This document shows, in pieces, positions 45,802 to 54,239 of a stretch of DNA of 64,000 bases. The stretch lies in contig JAIMBI010000001.1 in assembly GCA_023565505.1 (NCBI GenBank), positions 248,001 through 312,000 on the forward strand. Reading direction: 5' to 3'. Source of the stretch: Actinomycetes bacterium (lineage in GTDB: Bacteria; Bacillota; Sulfobacillia; Sulfobacillales; JAIMBI01). A program made the translations under genes and the position numbers. Position 1 is the stretch's first letter, and every line of letters begins with the position of its first letter. The notes below the pieces were generated by a model. The model was not told the DNA's origin. It did no database searches and saw only the letters and a program-made list of their open reading frames with translations.

Positions 45802-46797
45802 TCACAGCGGGATCCAGTGACCCACCAGCCGGGCGGCGAGACATCCCAGGACCAAGCCGGCGGGCGGGCCCGCGGCCCAGCCGGTGAGGATGTTGCGGAC
45901 GACCGGCCAGGCGACGGTTCCCTGTCCCCGCGCCATCCCCGCCCCGGTCATGGCACCGACCAAGGCTTGATTCATGGACGTGAAGAATCCGAAGACAACC
46001 GCCGCGAACACCACCGCCGCCTGGACGAACTGGGCGGCACTGGCCATGGCCAGGTCAACGTGCACGATGTCGAAGGCCACCGTCTCGAGGAGCGGTCTGC
46101 CCCAGGTCAGCACCCCCACCAAAAGCCCGAGGCCCCCCAGGATGCCGGCCGTCCACACATTGAAGAGACGCGTCATGACCAGGGCGCCGGTGGCGTTGGA
46201 CACGTCGTTGGCTCCCATGGTGAAAGACGCGGCGGCTCCGACGAGCACCAGCAGCGTGGCCCAGAAGGTCGGGCGCACGGGAGTGCCGGCGGCCCCGGTG
46301 CGGCCGGCGGGAGCCGGCGGGCGCTCCCGAACCACGTGGTCCAGCCCGCGGGTCAGGAGGAATCCCAGTCCCGCAGCCAGCGGGGGAGCCAGGACCCAGA
46401 CGACGGCCAGCCGGAGGATGGTCGCCCAGTGGATGGGAATCCCGGCTCCCCACGCCACGCCGGCCACGCTGAAGACCAGGACTTGGATGGTCGAGGTGGG
46501 CACGCGGACGGCGTTGTAGAGGGTGGTCAGGGCGAAGGCCACGAGGATGACGACGACGGCTCCGGCCACGGTGACGCGGCGGGCGTCGACGAGGTGCAGG
46601 CCGACGGTGACCTCGACCCGGTGGCTTGCCAGAGTTGCCCCGGCGAACGCGAGGACGGCCATCACGACGAGGGCGGGCCAGAGGCGGATGGAACCGGACC
46701 CGTAGGGCATGCCCATGCACGCCCCGGTGTAGTGCGCCCCGAGGCTCCAGGCGAAGGCCAGGACCGCGGTCACGAGGACCAGATCGAGGGGCGTCAC
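45802..46797 (-). CDS. PiT-family inorganic anion permease (phosphate, or CysP-like sulfate)
   Basis: 331 residues with eight to ten membrane segments. The second PiT signature is GANDVSNATG, near residue 205; the N-terminal copy is degenerate (GAHYTGACMG). PiT carriers move phosphate with sodium or protons; a CysP branch carries sulfate. The degenerate first signature and the sulfur genes across the divergent region leave sulfate or thiosulfate open. GTG start. Downstream of padR on the same strand. Confidence 0.75.
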   Translation of the reverse strand: MTPLDLVLVTAVLAFAWSLGAHYTGACMGMPYGSGSIRLWPALVVMAVLAFAGATLASHRVEVTVGLHLVDARRVTVAGAVVVILVAFALTTLYNAVRVPTSTIQVLVFSVAGVAWGAGIPIHWATILRLAVVWVLAPPLAAGLGFLLTRGLDHVVRERPPAPAGRTGAAGTPVRPTFWATLLVLVGAAASFTMGANDVSNATGALVMTRLFNVWTAGILGGLGLLVGVLTWGRPLLETVAFDIVHVDLAMASAAQFVQAAVVFAAVVFGFFTSMNQALVGAMTGAGMARGQGTVAWPVVRNILTGWAAGPPAGLVLGCLAARLVGHWIPL

Positions 46798-46981
46798 GAC
46801 CGACCGCCGTCCCTGCGGCGGCGTCTGCCGGGAGTCGCGCCGGGACGTCGGGGCGTCGGTCGCGGCAGGACGGCGGGAGGCGGGCCGAACGCCGGAGGCC
46901 GGGATCCCCCTCGCGCTCGGTGCGCCGGGATCCGGCCAAGGCCCCCGAGCGTCCGTCGACGGCCCGAATCCGCGTCCATCA

Positions 46982-47323
46982 TCACGCCTCCCGATGTCCG
47001 GCGTTTGCTTCCCCCAACAGCTCGCCGGCCAGCTCCTGGATCCGGGCCCGTGCCAACTCCAGCACCGCCCGGCCCTCGGCGGTGGCGCGGTAATATTTCC
47101 GCACCCGACCACCGACCACGCGCTCCTCGCGGACCAAGTAGCCGGATTCGGCCAGTTGCCGGAGGAGGGGATACAAGGTCCCGGGCCCAAGGCGGTATCC
47201 GTGCCGCTCCAGCTCGGCCATCAGCCATTTTCCGTAGACGGGTCCCTCGGCGGCATGGTGGAGGACATGGATTTGGACGAACCCCAGAAGAACTCGGTGA
47301 ACGATATCGGACTCCGATATCAT
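46982..47323 (-). CDS. PadR-family transcriptional regulator
   Basis: 113 residues. PadR winged helix: VLHHAAEGPVYGKWLMAELERHGYRLGPGTLYPLLRQLAESGYL (key residues GTLYPLL and GYL), then the wing with RKYYRATAEGRAVL. It probably controls itself and the PiT-type permease 184 bases downstream; some PadR-Pit pairs are known as neighbours. The start ATG lies where transcription is expected to begin, and a palindrome covers it. Confidence 0.88.
   Translation of the reverse strand: MISESDIVHRVLLGFVQIHVLHHAAEGPVYGKWLMAELERHGYRLGPGTLYPLLRQLAESGYLVREERVVGGRVRKYYRATAEGRAVLELARARIQELAGELLGEANAGHREA
47303..47321. promoter_or_regulatory. Perfect palindrome over the padR start: probable auto-operator
   Basis: GATATCGGA-C-TCCGATATC, nine-base arms with a one-base centre, perfect. 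It begins at the start codon of padR (47323-47321) and extends into codon 7, just downstream of the predicted transcription start. A repressor bound here would block both initiation and elongation. Confidence 0.6.
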
Positions 47324-47329
47324 GGGCTG

Positions 47330-47358
47330 ATCTTAGGGTCTCGGGGCTCGATTGTCAA
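47330..47358 (-). promoter_or_regulatory. Consensus promoter of padR, leaderless
   Basis: On the minus strand TTGACA (47358-47353), 17-base spacer, TAAGAT (47335-47330). Six bases (CAGCCC) then separate the -10 box from the padR ATG, so the expected +1 is the A of the start codon. Confidence 0.7.
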
Positions 47359-47504
47359 CTGTGAACGGGACCCAGGGGGCATGCTCCCGCCGCACCGGAC
47401 TGCCGCAGACTGAAACGCTCGGACGGGGCGCGTCGCGGGAGAGCGATGCGGTGCGGCCGGAGGTCCGGCCCCGGGCCCCGGGGCCGTCGCACCTGTCGTG
47501 AGAT

Positions 47505-47529
47505 CTGTTATTCTACTGAGCAACAGAAT
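47505..47529. promoter_or_regulatory. Inverted repeat before the ArsR-rhodanese gene: possible operator
   Basis: CTGTT (47505-47509) pairs with AACAG (47522-47526), and nested ATTCT (47510-47514) with AGAAT (47525-47529) as overlapping half-sites. It sits in an AT-rich patch just upstream of the ribosome binding site, a usual position for an ArsR-type operator. Confidence 0.45.
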
Positions 47530-47548
47530 GGTTGAAAGGAGACAGGGT

Positions 47549-48226
47549 GTGGCCGACCGGGATCGGGCGTTCAAAGATGCCGTGTACGAACAGTTGGCCC
47601 GGGTGGGTCGGGCGGTGGACCACCCCCGCCGGCTGGAGCTGCTGGACCTACTCTGTCAGGGTCCCATGACGGTGGAGGAACTGGCTCGCAAGGGGGCGAT
47701 GCCGGTCGGGAGCGCCTCCCAACACCTCCAGGTGCTCAAGGAAGCCCGATTGGTACGCGCGCGGCGCGACGGCTCCCGCGTGTGGTACCAACTGGCCGAC
47801 GACGGCGTCTGCGCGTTCTATGTCATGCTCCGCTCGCTGGCGGAACAGCGCTACGCGGAGCTCCGCGCCGTGACGGAGGCGTTCCTGCGCGACCTCGACG
47901 CGCTCGAAGCCATTGACGCGAAGGTCCTGGAGGAACGGATGGAGAGTGAGGAGGTGGTGCTGCTCGACGTCCGACCGCCGGAAGAATATGCCGCCGGACA
48001 TTGGCCGGGAGCCTGGTCGGTGCCCTTGGACGAGCTCGCCGGGCGGCTGGCCGAGCTGCCACGGGACCGCACCATCGTGGCTTACTGCCGCGGGCCTTAC
48101 TGCGTGCTGGCCCCGCACGCCGTCCACGTGCTGCGGCGGGCGGGTTTCAAGGCCGTGCGGCTCAACGAGGGACCCGGTGAGTGGAGGGTTCTGCGACGGC
48201 CGGTGGCGACCGGGTCAGACCCGTAA
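47549..48226 (+). CDS. ArsR-family regulator fused to a rhodanese domain
   Basis: 225 residues. Residues about 10-95 are an ArsR winged helix (HPRRLELLDLLCQGPMTVEELA, then SASQHLQVLKEARLV). Residues about 130-220 are rhodanese: VVLLDVRPPEEYAAGHWPGA and the active loop AYCRGPYC with Cys180 and Cys185. Such fusions are thought to sense or carry sulfane sulfur; redox or metalloid sensing is also possible. GTG 47549 has AAAGGAG at a good distance; GTG 47498 is a longer option. First gene of the sulfur cluster. Confidence 0.9.
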   Translation: MADRDRAFKDAVYEQLARVGRAVDHPRRLELLDLLCQGPMTVEELARKGAMPVGSASQHLQVLKEARLVRARRDGSRVWYQLADDGVCAFYVMLRSLAEQRYAELRAVTEAFLRDLDALEAIDAKVLEERMESEEVVLLDVRPPEEYAAGHWPGAWSVPLDELAGRLAELPRDRTIVAYCRGPYCVLAPHAVHVLRRAGFKAVRLNEGPGEWRVLRRPVATGSDP

Positions 48227-48302
48227 ATCCCCGGTCCGTCCCCGCGAACCGCCGGCCCTTCACCCGACAGCCTCGACAAAGAGAAGGAGACGGGATCGCT
48301 CG

Positions 48303-48653
48303 ATGAACATCCTTGTGGTGGTGAATGATCCGCCGTACGGATCGGAACGGCCATACAATGCCCTCCGTCATGCTAACGCGTTGGGCAAGCGGCCGGACGT
48401 GACCGTGCGTCTATTCCTCATTGCCGATGCGGTGCAGTGTGCCCGCCGGGGTCAGAACCCGCCGGCGGGCTACTACAACCTCGAACGAATGTTGACCATC
48501 GCCGTGCGGCAAGGGGCCGAGATCGCCGCGTGCGGCTCGTGCCTCGATGCACGCGGCCTGAACCGCGAGGACCTCCTGGACGGCGTGCACCGCGGATCCA
48601 TGGAACAACTCGCCGACTGGACCCTCTGGGCTGACCGTGTGGTCGTTTACTGA
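48303..48653 (+). CDS. DsrE-family sulfur-transfer-like protein
   Basis: 116 residues. DsrE/YchN fold: MNILVVVNDPPYGSERPYNALR opening (key residues NDPPYG), FLIADAVQCARRGQ, and AACGSCLDARGL with two cysteines in the position where sulfur carriers hold persulfide. Family proteins relay sulfur between rhodanese, sulfide oxidoreductases and other acceptors. GAAGGAG upstream. Between the ArsR-rhodanese and the SQR-like gene. Confidence 0.9.
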   Translation: MNILVVVNDPPYGSERPYNALRHANALGKRPDVTVRLFLIADAVQCARRGQNPPAGYYNLERMLTIAVRQGAEIAACGSCLDARGLNREDLLDGVHRGSMEQLADWTLWADRVVVY

Positions 48654-48699
48654 CGCGGGAGGGGGCACCCGTAGGGACTTTTCCGGAGGGAGGAGCCAC

Positions 48700-49848
48700 A
48701 TGCATCGTGTGCTCGTAGTGGGCGCAGGTGTGGGCGGCTTGGCGGCGGCCCATCGACTCCGTCAGCGACTGGCGCCCGAGGACGAGATCTGGCTATTCGA
48801 CCGGCGGCGGGAACACATCTTCTGGCCGTCGTTGTTGTGGGTGCTCACCGGCACGCGCCGTCCGGAACAGGTCGCTCGCCCGTTGGACGCCTTACGGGAA
48901 CGGAACCTCCGCTTGGTGCAGGCCGAGGTCTCGGCCATCGACCCGACCGGCCCCAGCGTCACGGCGGGCGGGCGCACCTGGACCGGGGACGCTCTCGTGT
49001 TGGCGCTGGGGGCCGACTTGGACCCGGCCGGGGTACCGGGCCTGGCCGAGGCCGGTCACAATCTCTACACCGTGGCCGGATCCGCCAGCGGCTTTCAGGC
49101 ACTGGAAGCGTTGACAGGCGGGCAGGTGGTGGTGCTCATCGCGGGCGTTCCGTTCAAATGCCCGGCCGCCCCCTACGAAGCCGCGATGCTGGTAGAGGGA
49201 TACCTGCGCCGGCGACGGCGGCGTCAGGCCGTCGCGGTGAGCGTCTGGGCGGCCGAAGCCACGCCCATGGGCGTGGCCGGTCCGGCGGTAAGCCAGGCGG
49301 TGACGGACGCGTTGGCCCAGCGGGACATTGCGTACCATCCCGACCACCGGGTCGTCCGGGTGGATCCCGCGCGCCGGCGGATTCGGTTCGACGCTGGCAC
49401 GGAGATCGGGTACGACCTCCTGCTGTACGTACCGCCCCACCGGGTACCGGACCCGGTCGCCGCGTCGGGCTTGGCACCCCGAGACGGATGGGTCCGGGTC
49501 GACCCGCGCACGTTGCAGACCGGCTGGGAGCGCGTATGGGCCATTGGGGACGTGACGGGGATTACGTTGCCCTCCGGAAAGCTCCTGCCCAAGGCGGGGG
49601 TGTTTGCCCACCGCGAGGGCGACGTCGTGGCGGAGCGCATCGCGGCGCTGTTCGCGGGACGGGACGAGGCCCCGGTTTTTGACGGGCACGGAGAGTGCTT
49701 CATCGAGATGGGCGGCGGCGTGGCAGGCTTTGCGCGGGGCGACTTCTACGCGGAACCGGTGCCGGTCGTGCGGGCGTACCGGCCCGGTCGGCACTGGCAT
49801 CTGGCGAAGATCGGGTTCGAACGGTCCTGGTGGGCCCAATGGTGGTGA
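48700..49848 (+). CDS. FAD/NAD(P)-dependent oxidoreductase, sulfide:quinone oxidoreductase-like
   Basis: 382 residues. N-terminal FAD loop VVGAGVGGLAAAHRL; second dinucleotide region at VVVLIAGVPFKCPAAPYEAAML, where Cys154 is the conserved SQR cysteine; late FAD contact WAIGDVTGI and KAGVFAHREGDVVA. The C-terminal end KIGFERSWWAQWW is an amphipathic, membrane-touching tail as in SQR relatives. A second redox cysteine in the C-terminal half is not obvious, so activity may differ from classical SQR. GGAGGGAGGAG before the ATG. Confidence 0.85.
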   Translation: MHRVLVVGAGVGGLAAAHRLRQRLAPEDEIWLFDRRREHIFWPSLLWVLTGTRRPEQVARPLDALRERNLRLVQAEVSAIDPTGPSVTAGGRTWTGDALVLALGADLDPAGVPGLAEAGHNLYTVAGSASGFQALEALTGGQVVVLIAGVPFKCPAAPYEAAMLVEGYLRRRRRRQAVAVSVWAAEATPMGVAGPAVSQAVTDALAQRDIAYHPDHRVVRVDPARRRIRFDAGTEIGYDLLLYVPPHRVPDPVAASGLAPRDGWVRVDPRTLQTGWERVWAIGDVTGITLPSGKLLPKAGVFAHREGDVVAERIAALFAGRDEAPVFDGHGECFIEMGGGVAGFARGDFYAEPVPVVRAYRPGRHWHLAKIGFERSWWAQWW

Positions 49849-49904
49849 ACCGGGCCGGATGGGGTGGGCCGGGACCCGGGAGCGGGGCGAGGGGGGCGCG
49901 GGAC

Positions 49905-50588
49905 ATGGCTGACATCGTATTTGACGCCACAGTGGCGGCGCGCTACGACCGGTTCTGCGAGACCGAGGCCGGCGGTTACGTGGACCGGGTCGAACACGCG
50001 TTGCTGTGGCCCTTGTTGGAGCTCGTCCCCGGCTTGGCGGTCGTGGATCTGGGATGCGGCACGGGGGCGTACACCGTGACGCTGGCCGAGGCCGGGTGCC
50101 GGGCGGTCGGGGTCGACATCTCGCCGGCCATGTTGGCGGTGGCCCGCACCAAGGTGCCCCGGTCGGGGTCGGTGCGGTGGATCGAGGCGGACCTGGCCAA
50201 CCTGCCGTTCCCCGACCGGACCTTCGACCGCGGCCTCCTGCACGTCACCCTGGAGTTCGTCGACGACCCTGCGCGCGTGCTCCAGGAGGCGGTGCGGGTG
50301 CTGGTCCCGGGGGGACGGCTGGTGGTCGGTCTCATTCTGACGACCGGTCCGTGGGCCGCACACTACCGGCAACGGGCCCGGCTCGACCCCCGTTCGGTCT
50401 GGCGCCGGGCGCAGTTCTTCGATCCCGAGACGGTGGCGGGGTGGTTGGGTCGTCCCCCCGATGCCGAGCGACGGGGACTGTGGGTCGGGCCGGAGGCTTG
50501 GCCGGGGTTGGAGGCCGCGTGGCAGGCCGAGCGCGCGGCGCACGACCCGGAGCAAGCCGGGTTCGTCGCGCTGGCGTGGCGCGTGTGA
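49905..50588 (+). CDS. Class I SAM-dependent methyltransferase
   Basis: 227 residues. Motif I VVDLGCGTGAYTVTLAEAG, an acidic GVDISPAML, motif II-like EADLANLPFPDRTFD and LVPGGRLVVG are the UbiE/Methyltransf_11 pattern. Substrate cannot be read. In this cluster a small thiol, sulfide or metalloid acceptor is possible, but that is inference from neighbours only. ATG 49905, 57 bases after the SQR-like gene. Confidence 0.85.
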   Translation: MADIVFDATVAARYDRFCETEAGGYVDRVEHALLWPLLELVPGLAVVDLGCGTGAYTVTLAEAGCRAVGVDISPAMLAVARTKVPRSGSVRWIEADLANLPFPDRTFDRGLLHVTLEFVDDPARVLQEAVRVLVPGGRLVVGLILTTGPWAAHYRQRARLDPRSVWRRAQFFDPETVAGWLGRPPDAERRGLWVGPEAWPGLEAAWQAERAAHDPEQAGFVALAWRV

Positions 50589-50645
50589 CGGTCCGGGGGC
50601 CGGAGACGGCAACGATGAAGATGAAGGAAGGAGGCGGCGGACGGC

Positions 50646-51788
50646 ATGAACGGCCCGGCACCCGTGTACCTGGACTACAATGCCACCACGCCGGTCGATC
50701 CGGCGGTGGTCGCGGCGATGGGGCCGTACTGGACCGAGCAGTTCTTCAACCCCTCCTCCGGCTATGCGGAGGCCCGGGCGGTCCGGGAGGCGGTCGAGGC
50801 GGCGCGGACGGCGGTGGCGGCGCTCATCGGGGCCGACCCCGAGGGCGTCGTGTGGACCAGCGGGGGCACGGAGAGTGACAACTGGGCGATCCGGGGCGCC
50901 TGGGCGTACTGGTCCGGCCGGCGGACGCGGGTCGTGATCTCGGCCATCGAGCATCCGGCCGTCGCCGAGACGGCCGCGGCCCTCGCGGCGGAGGGGGCCG
51001 AGGTGGTCCGCCTTCCGGTCGACGCCACGGGGGTGGTGCGGCTCGACGCGGCGGAGCGCCTCATCGACGAGCGGACCGCCGTGGTGAGCGTGATGTTGGC
51101 GAACAACGAGATCGGGACGATCCAGCCGGTGGCCGCCCTGGCGCGGCGGGCGCGCGCTGTGGGCGCGTGGGTGCATACCGACGCCGCCCAGGCGGTGGGC
51201 AAGATGCCGGTCGATGTGGACGCCCTCGGCGTGGACCTGCTGACGGTGGCGGGGCATAAGCTTTATGCGCCCAAGGGGATCGGCGCGCTCTACGTGCGGC
51301 CCGGTGTGCCGCTGGGGCCGTGGGTGCGGGGAGGCGGTCAAGAGGGGGGCCGGCGCAGCGGGACGGAGCCGGTGCCGCTCATCGTGGGCCTGGGTGCGGC
51401 GGCGCGGCTGGCGCAGGAATGGTTGGCGGGGCCGGGTCCCGCCCGCCAGGCGGCGCTCCGGGATCGCTTGGAACGACGGCTGCTGGAGGCCGTCGAGGGT
51501 GCCCGGGTCTTCGGACGGGAGGCGCCGCGGCTGGGGAACACGTTGGCATGGGCGGCGCCGGGCTGGACGGGAGCGGCGCTTCTCGCGGCCTGTCCGGGGA
51601 TCCGGGCGGGCACGGGCGCGGCGTGCCACGGGCCCGCCGAATCGCCGTCCGCGACCTTGGAGGCGATGGGGGTCCCGCGGGAAGTGGCGCGGGGATTGGT
51701 TCGCCTGAGTCTGGGGCGGTCCACGAGCGAGGACGACGTGGACCGGGCCGCCGAAGCCCTGGTGCTCGCGGTGCGGCGCCGCACCTGA
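50646..51788 (+). CDS. Cysteine desulfurase (NifS/IscS type)
   Basis: 380-residue PLP enzyme that removes sulfur from cysteine as persulfide. YLDYNATTPVD opening, TSGGTESDN, HTDAAQAVGK, the PLP lysine in AGHKLYAPKG, and catalytic Cys327 in GTGAACHGPAES. Adjacent to the DsrE and rhodanese proteins, it could feed them with sulfur. No IscU gene is seen. GGAAGGAGG upstream of the ATG. Confidence 0.93.
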   Translation: MNGPAPVYLDYNATTPVDPAVVAAMGPYWTEQFFNPSSGYAEARAVREAVEAARTAVAALIGADPEGVVWTSGGTESDNWAIRGAWAYWSGRRTRVVISAIEHPAVAETAAALAAEGAEVVRLPVDATGVVRLDAAERLIDERTAVVSVMLANNEIGTIQPVAALARRARAVGAWVHTDAAQAVGKMPVDVDALGVDLLTVAGHKLYAPKGIGALYVRPGVPLGPWVRGGGQEGGRRSGTEPVPLIVGLGAAARLAQEWLAGPGPARQAALRDRLERRLLEAVEGARVFGREAPRLGNTLAWAAPGWTGAALLAACPGIRAGTGAACHGPAESPSATLEAMGVPREVARGLVRLSLGRSTSEDDVDRAAEALVLAVRRRT

Positions 51789-52062
51789 GGGACGGAGGAC
51801 CCGGGTGCCCCACGCGGCTTACCCGGGACGAAGCCCGACGGCGCATCCCGGCGCGACGCGGGGCGAATCCCATCGCGCATGGGCGAGTCGTCCGGCGGCG
51901 GCTTCCGGGTCGACGAGGTCCCCGGGTGGGTCCGGCAGGAACGGCGACGTGCAAGACGAACATGTCGTCGAGGTTGGCGAAAGTCCGAGTCGCCACCGTA
52001 TCCGCGGGAACGTGACGACCGACCGCGTGGCGACGACCGGACCTTGCGAGGAGGGACCACGC

Positions 52063-53349
52063 GTGTACCAGCCCCAGTGGGAGGCCATGCCGCGGGAGGA
52101 GCTGCGGGCGCTCCAGGCGCGGCGGCTCGGCGAACTGTTCCAGCGTCTCGAGGCGTCTCCGTTCTACCGCGACCGGGTCCGCATCACCGAGGCGATGCGG
52201 CGCGACCCGCTGGCCGCTCTGCCCGACTTGCCGCTGACGTCCAAGGCGGACCTCCGCGAGCACTACCCATGGGGGTTCGTCGCCGTGCCGTCGGAGTCCG
52301 TCGCCCGGATCCATGCGTCGTCCGGAACCAAGGGCAAGCCCACGGTGGTCGCCTATACCGCCCGGGACCTCGACACGTGGAGCGACCTGTGCGCCCGGGC
52401 GCTCGTGGCCGCGGGCGCCAAGCCGGGGCACCGGATCCACAACGCTTACGGATACGGCCTCTTCACGGGGGGTCTGGGTCTGCACCAGGGTATCGAGCGC
52501 CTCGGGGCGACCGTCATCCCGGCCTCCGGCGGGGCGACCCGCCGGCAGGTGACCTTGCTGGTGGACCTGGCTCCCGATGGCCTGTGCTGCACGCCGTCTT
52601 TCGCCCTCATGCTGGCCGAGACGATGGACGAGATGGGGGTGGATCGCTCCCGCCTGTCCCTCCGCTACGGAATCTTCGGGGCCGAGCCGTGGACGGACGC
52701 CATGCGGCGCCGCATCGAGGCGCGCCTGCACCTGTCGGCGGTGGACATCTACGGCTTGTCGGAGGTGATGGGCCCCGGCGTGGCGGTGGAGTGCCACCAG
52801 GCCAAGGAGGGGCTGCACCTGTTCGAAGACCATTTCGTGGCCGAAGTGGTCGACCCCCGCACGGGCGAGGTCTTGGGGCCGGGGGAGCAGGGCGAGCTGG
52901 TGCTCACCACCCTGACCAAGGAAGCCATGCCGTTGCTGCGCTACCGCACCGGGGACCTGGTGCGTCTCGACCCGACGCCCTGTGTGTGCGGTCGCACCCA
53001 CAGCCGCATGTCGCGGGTCCTGGGGCGGGTCGACGACATGCTCATCGTGCGGGGCGTCAACGTGTTCCCGAGCGAAGTGGAGAGGATCTTGCTGGAGTTC
53101 CCCCTCCTGGCGCCGAATTACCAGCTGGTCTGGGAGGCGGGCGCCATGGACCGGCTCCGGGTGGAAGTCGAGAGTCAGATGCCGCTCGAGGACTCCCGGG
53201 ATCTCGCGGCCCGCGTCGCGGCGCGAATCCGGGCGGAACTCGGCGTCACGCTCGAAGTCAGCGTGCTCGCGCCTCGCACGATTCCCAGGCCGGAAGGCAA
53301 GGCGGTCCGGGTGGTGGACCGCCGCGCCGCGGTGGCCGGGACCCCCTAG
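52063..53349 (+). CDS. Phenylacetate-CoA ligase family protein (PaaK-like)
   Basis: 428 residues, an AMP-forming acyl-CoA ligase of the PaaK type. SSGTKGKPTV is the adenylation loop; YGLSEVMGPG and the YRTGDLV and GRVDDMLIVRGVNVFPSEVE stretches are the later adenylation motifs. Substrate may be phenylacetate or another aryl or short acid. GTG 52063 follows GAGGAGGGA. The 274-base spacer upstream shows no gene. Followed 33 bases later by an enoyl-CoA hydratase. Confidence 0.92.
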   Translation: MYQPQWEAMPREELRALQARRLGELFQRLEASPFYRDRVRITEAMRRDPLAALPDLPLTSKADLREHYPWGFVAVPSESVARIHASSGTKGKPTVVAYTARDLDTWSDLCARALVAAGAKPGHRIHNAYGYGLFTGGLGLHQGIERLGATVIPASGGATRRQVTLLVDLAPDGLCCTPSFALMLAETMDEMGVDRSRLSLRYGIFGAEPWTDAMRRRIEARLHLSAVDIYGLSEVMGPGVAVECHQAKEGLHLFEDHFVAEVVDPRTGEVLGPGEQGELVLTTLTKEAMPLLRYRTGDLVRLDPTPCVCGRTHSRMSRVLGRVDDMLIVRGVNVFPSEVERILLEFPLLAPNYQLVWEAGAMDRLRVEVESQMPLEDSRDLAARVAARIRAELGVTLEVSVLAPRTIPRPEGKAVRVVDRRAAVAGTP

Positions 53350-53382
53350 CGGGGCGGCCGCACCAGGAAGGAGAAGGAAACG

Positions 53383-54150
53383 ATGAGCGTGGTCCTGGTG
53401 GAACAGGACGGACCAGTCGGGATCCTGCGCCTGAACCGGCCGGAGGTCTTAAACGCCCTGAACAGTGCCGTCATGGAGGCCCTCGCGGACCAGTTGACGC
53501 GCTGGGACCGTGACCCGGCGGTGCGGGTGGTGATCCTGACCGGCAACGACAAAGCCTTCGCCGCGGGGGCCGACATCGCCGAGATGGCGGAGCGGACGCC
53601 GGTGGAAATGCTCCAGTCGGCGCAGATCACCCGGTGGGAGGCCATCCGGCAGTTCTCCAAACCGCTCATCGCGGCGGTTTCGGGGTGGGCCTTGGGGGGC
53701 GGCATGGAGCTCGCCATGCTCTGCGACTTGATCGTCGCCTCCGAGACGGCCCGGTTCGGCCAGCCGGAGATTCGGCTCGGTGTGATGCCGGGCGCGGGCG
53801 GGACCCAACGGCTCACCAAGATCGTGGGCAAGATGCGGGCGATGGACCTTGTGCTCACAGGCCGTCACATCACGGCCGAGGAGGCGCTCCAATGGGGTCT
53901 GGTCAACCGCGTGGTGCCGGTGGAGCAGTACTGGGAGGAGGCACTGAAGCTGGCCCGGAGCCTGGCCGCCGGGCCGCCTCTGGCCCTGGCGTTGGCCAAG
54001 GAGGCGGTCCTCTTCAGCCTCGACAGCACGGTGGAGGACGGCCTGAAGTTCGAGCGGAAGGTCTTCGCGCTCCTCTTCGCCTCGGAGGACCGCCGCGAGG
54101 GGATGGCGGCGTTCCTGGAGAAGCGGGCTCCGCAGTTCCGCGGGCGCTAG
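53383..54150 (+). CDS. Enoyl-CoA hydratase/isomerase (crotonase family)
   Basis: 255 residues. Crotonase signatures are [11 protein letters not shown], the oxyanion region [33 protein letters not shown] with the first catalytic Glu nearby, and [17 protein letters not shown]. Probably hydrates short enoyl-CoAs in fatty acid or phenylacetate breakdown, consistent with the upstream PaaK-type gene. AAGGAGAAGG before the ATG. Confidence 0.92.
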   Translation: MSVVLVEQDGPVGILRLNRPEVLNALNSAVMEALADQLTRWDRDPAVRVVILTGNDKAFAAGADIAEMAERTPVEMLQSAQITRWEAIRQFSKPLIAAVSGWALGGGMELAMLCDLIVASETARFGQPEIRLGVMPGAGGTQRLTKIVGKMRAMDLVLTGRHITAEEALQWGLVNRVVPVEQYWEEALKLARSLAAGPPLALALAKEAVLFSLDSTVEDGLKFERKVFALLFASEDRREGMAAFLEKRAPQFRGR

Positions 54151-54239
54151 GTGCGGCGGCGGGGGGCGGGCCCCGCCTCCCGGCGGCCGCGCGGCGTCCT
54201 CGCCGGAACTGGTATGATCGCGGCGAAGAGGAGGACGCC

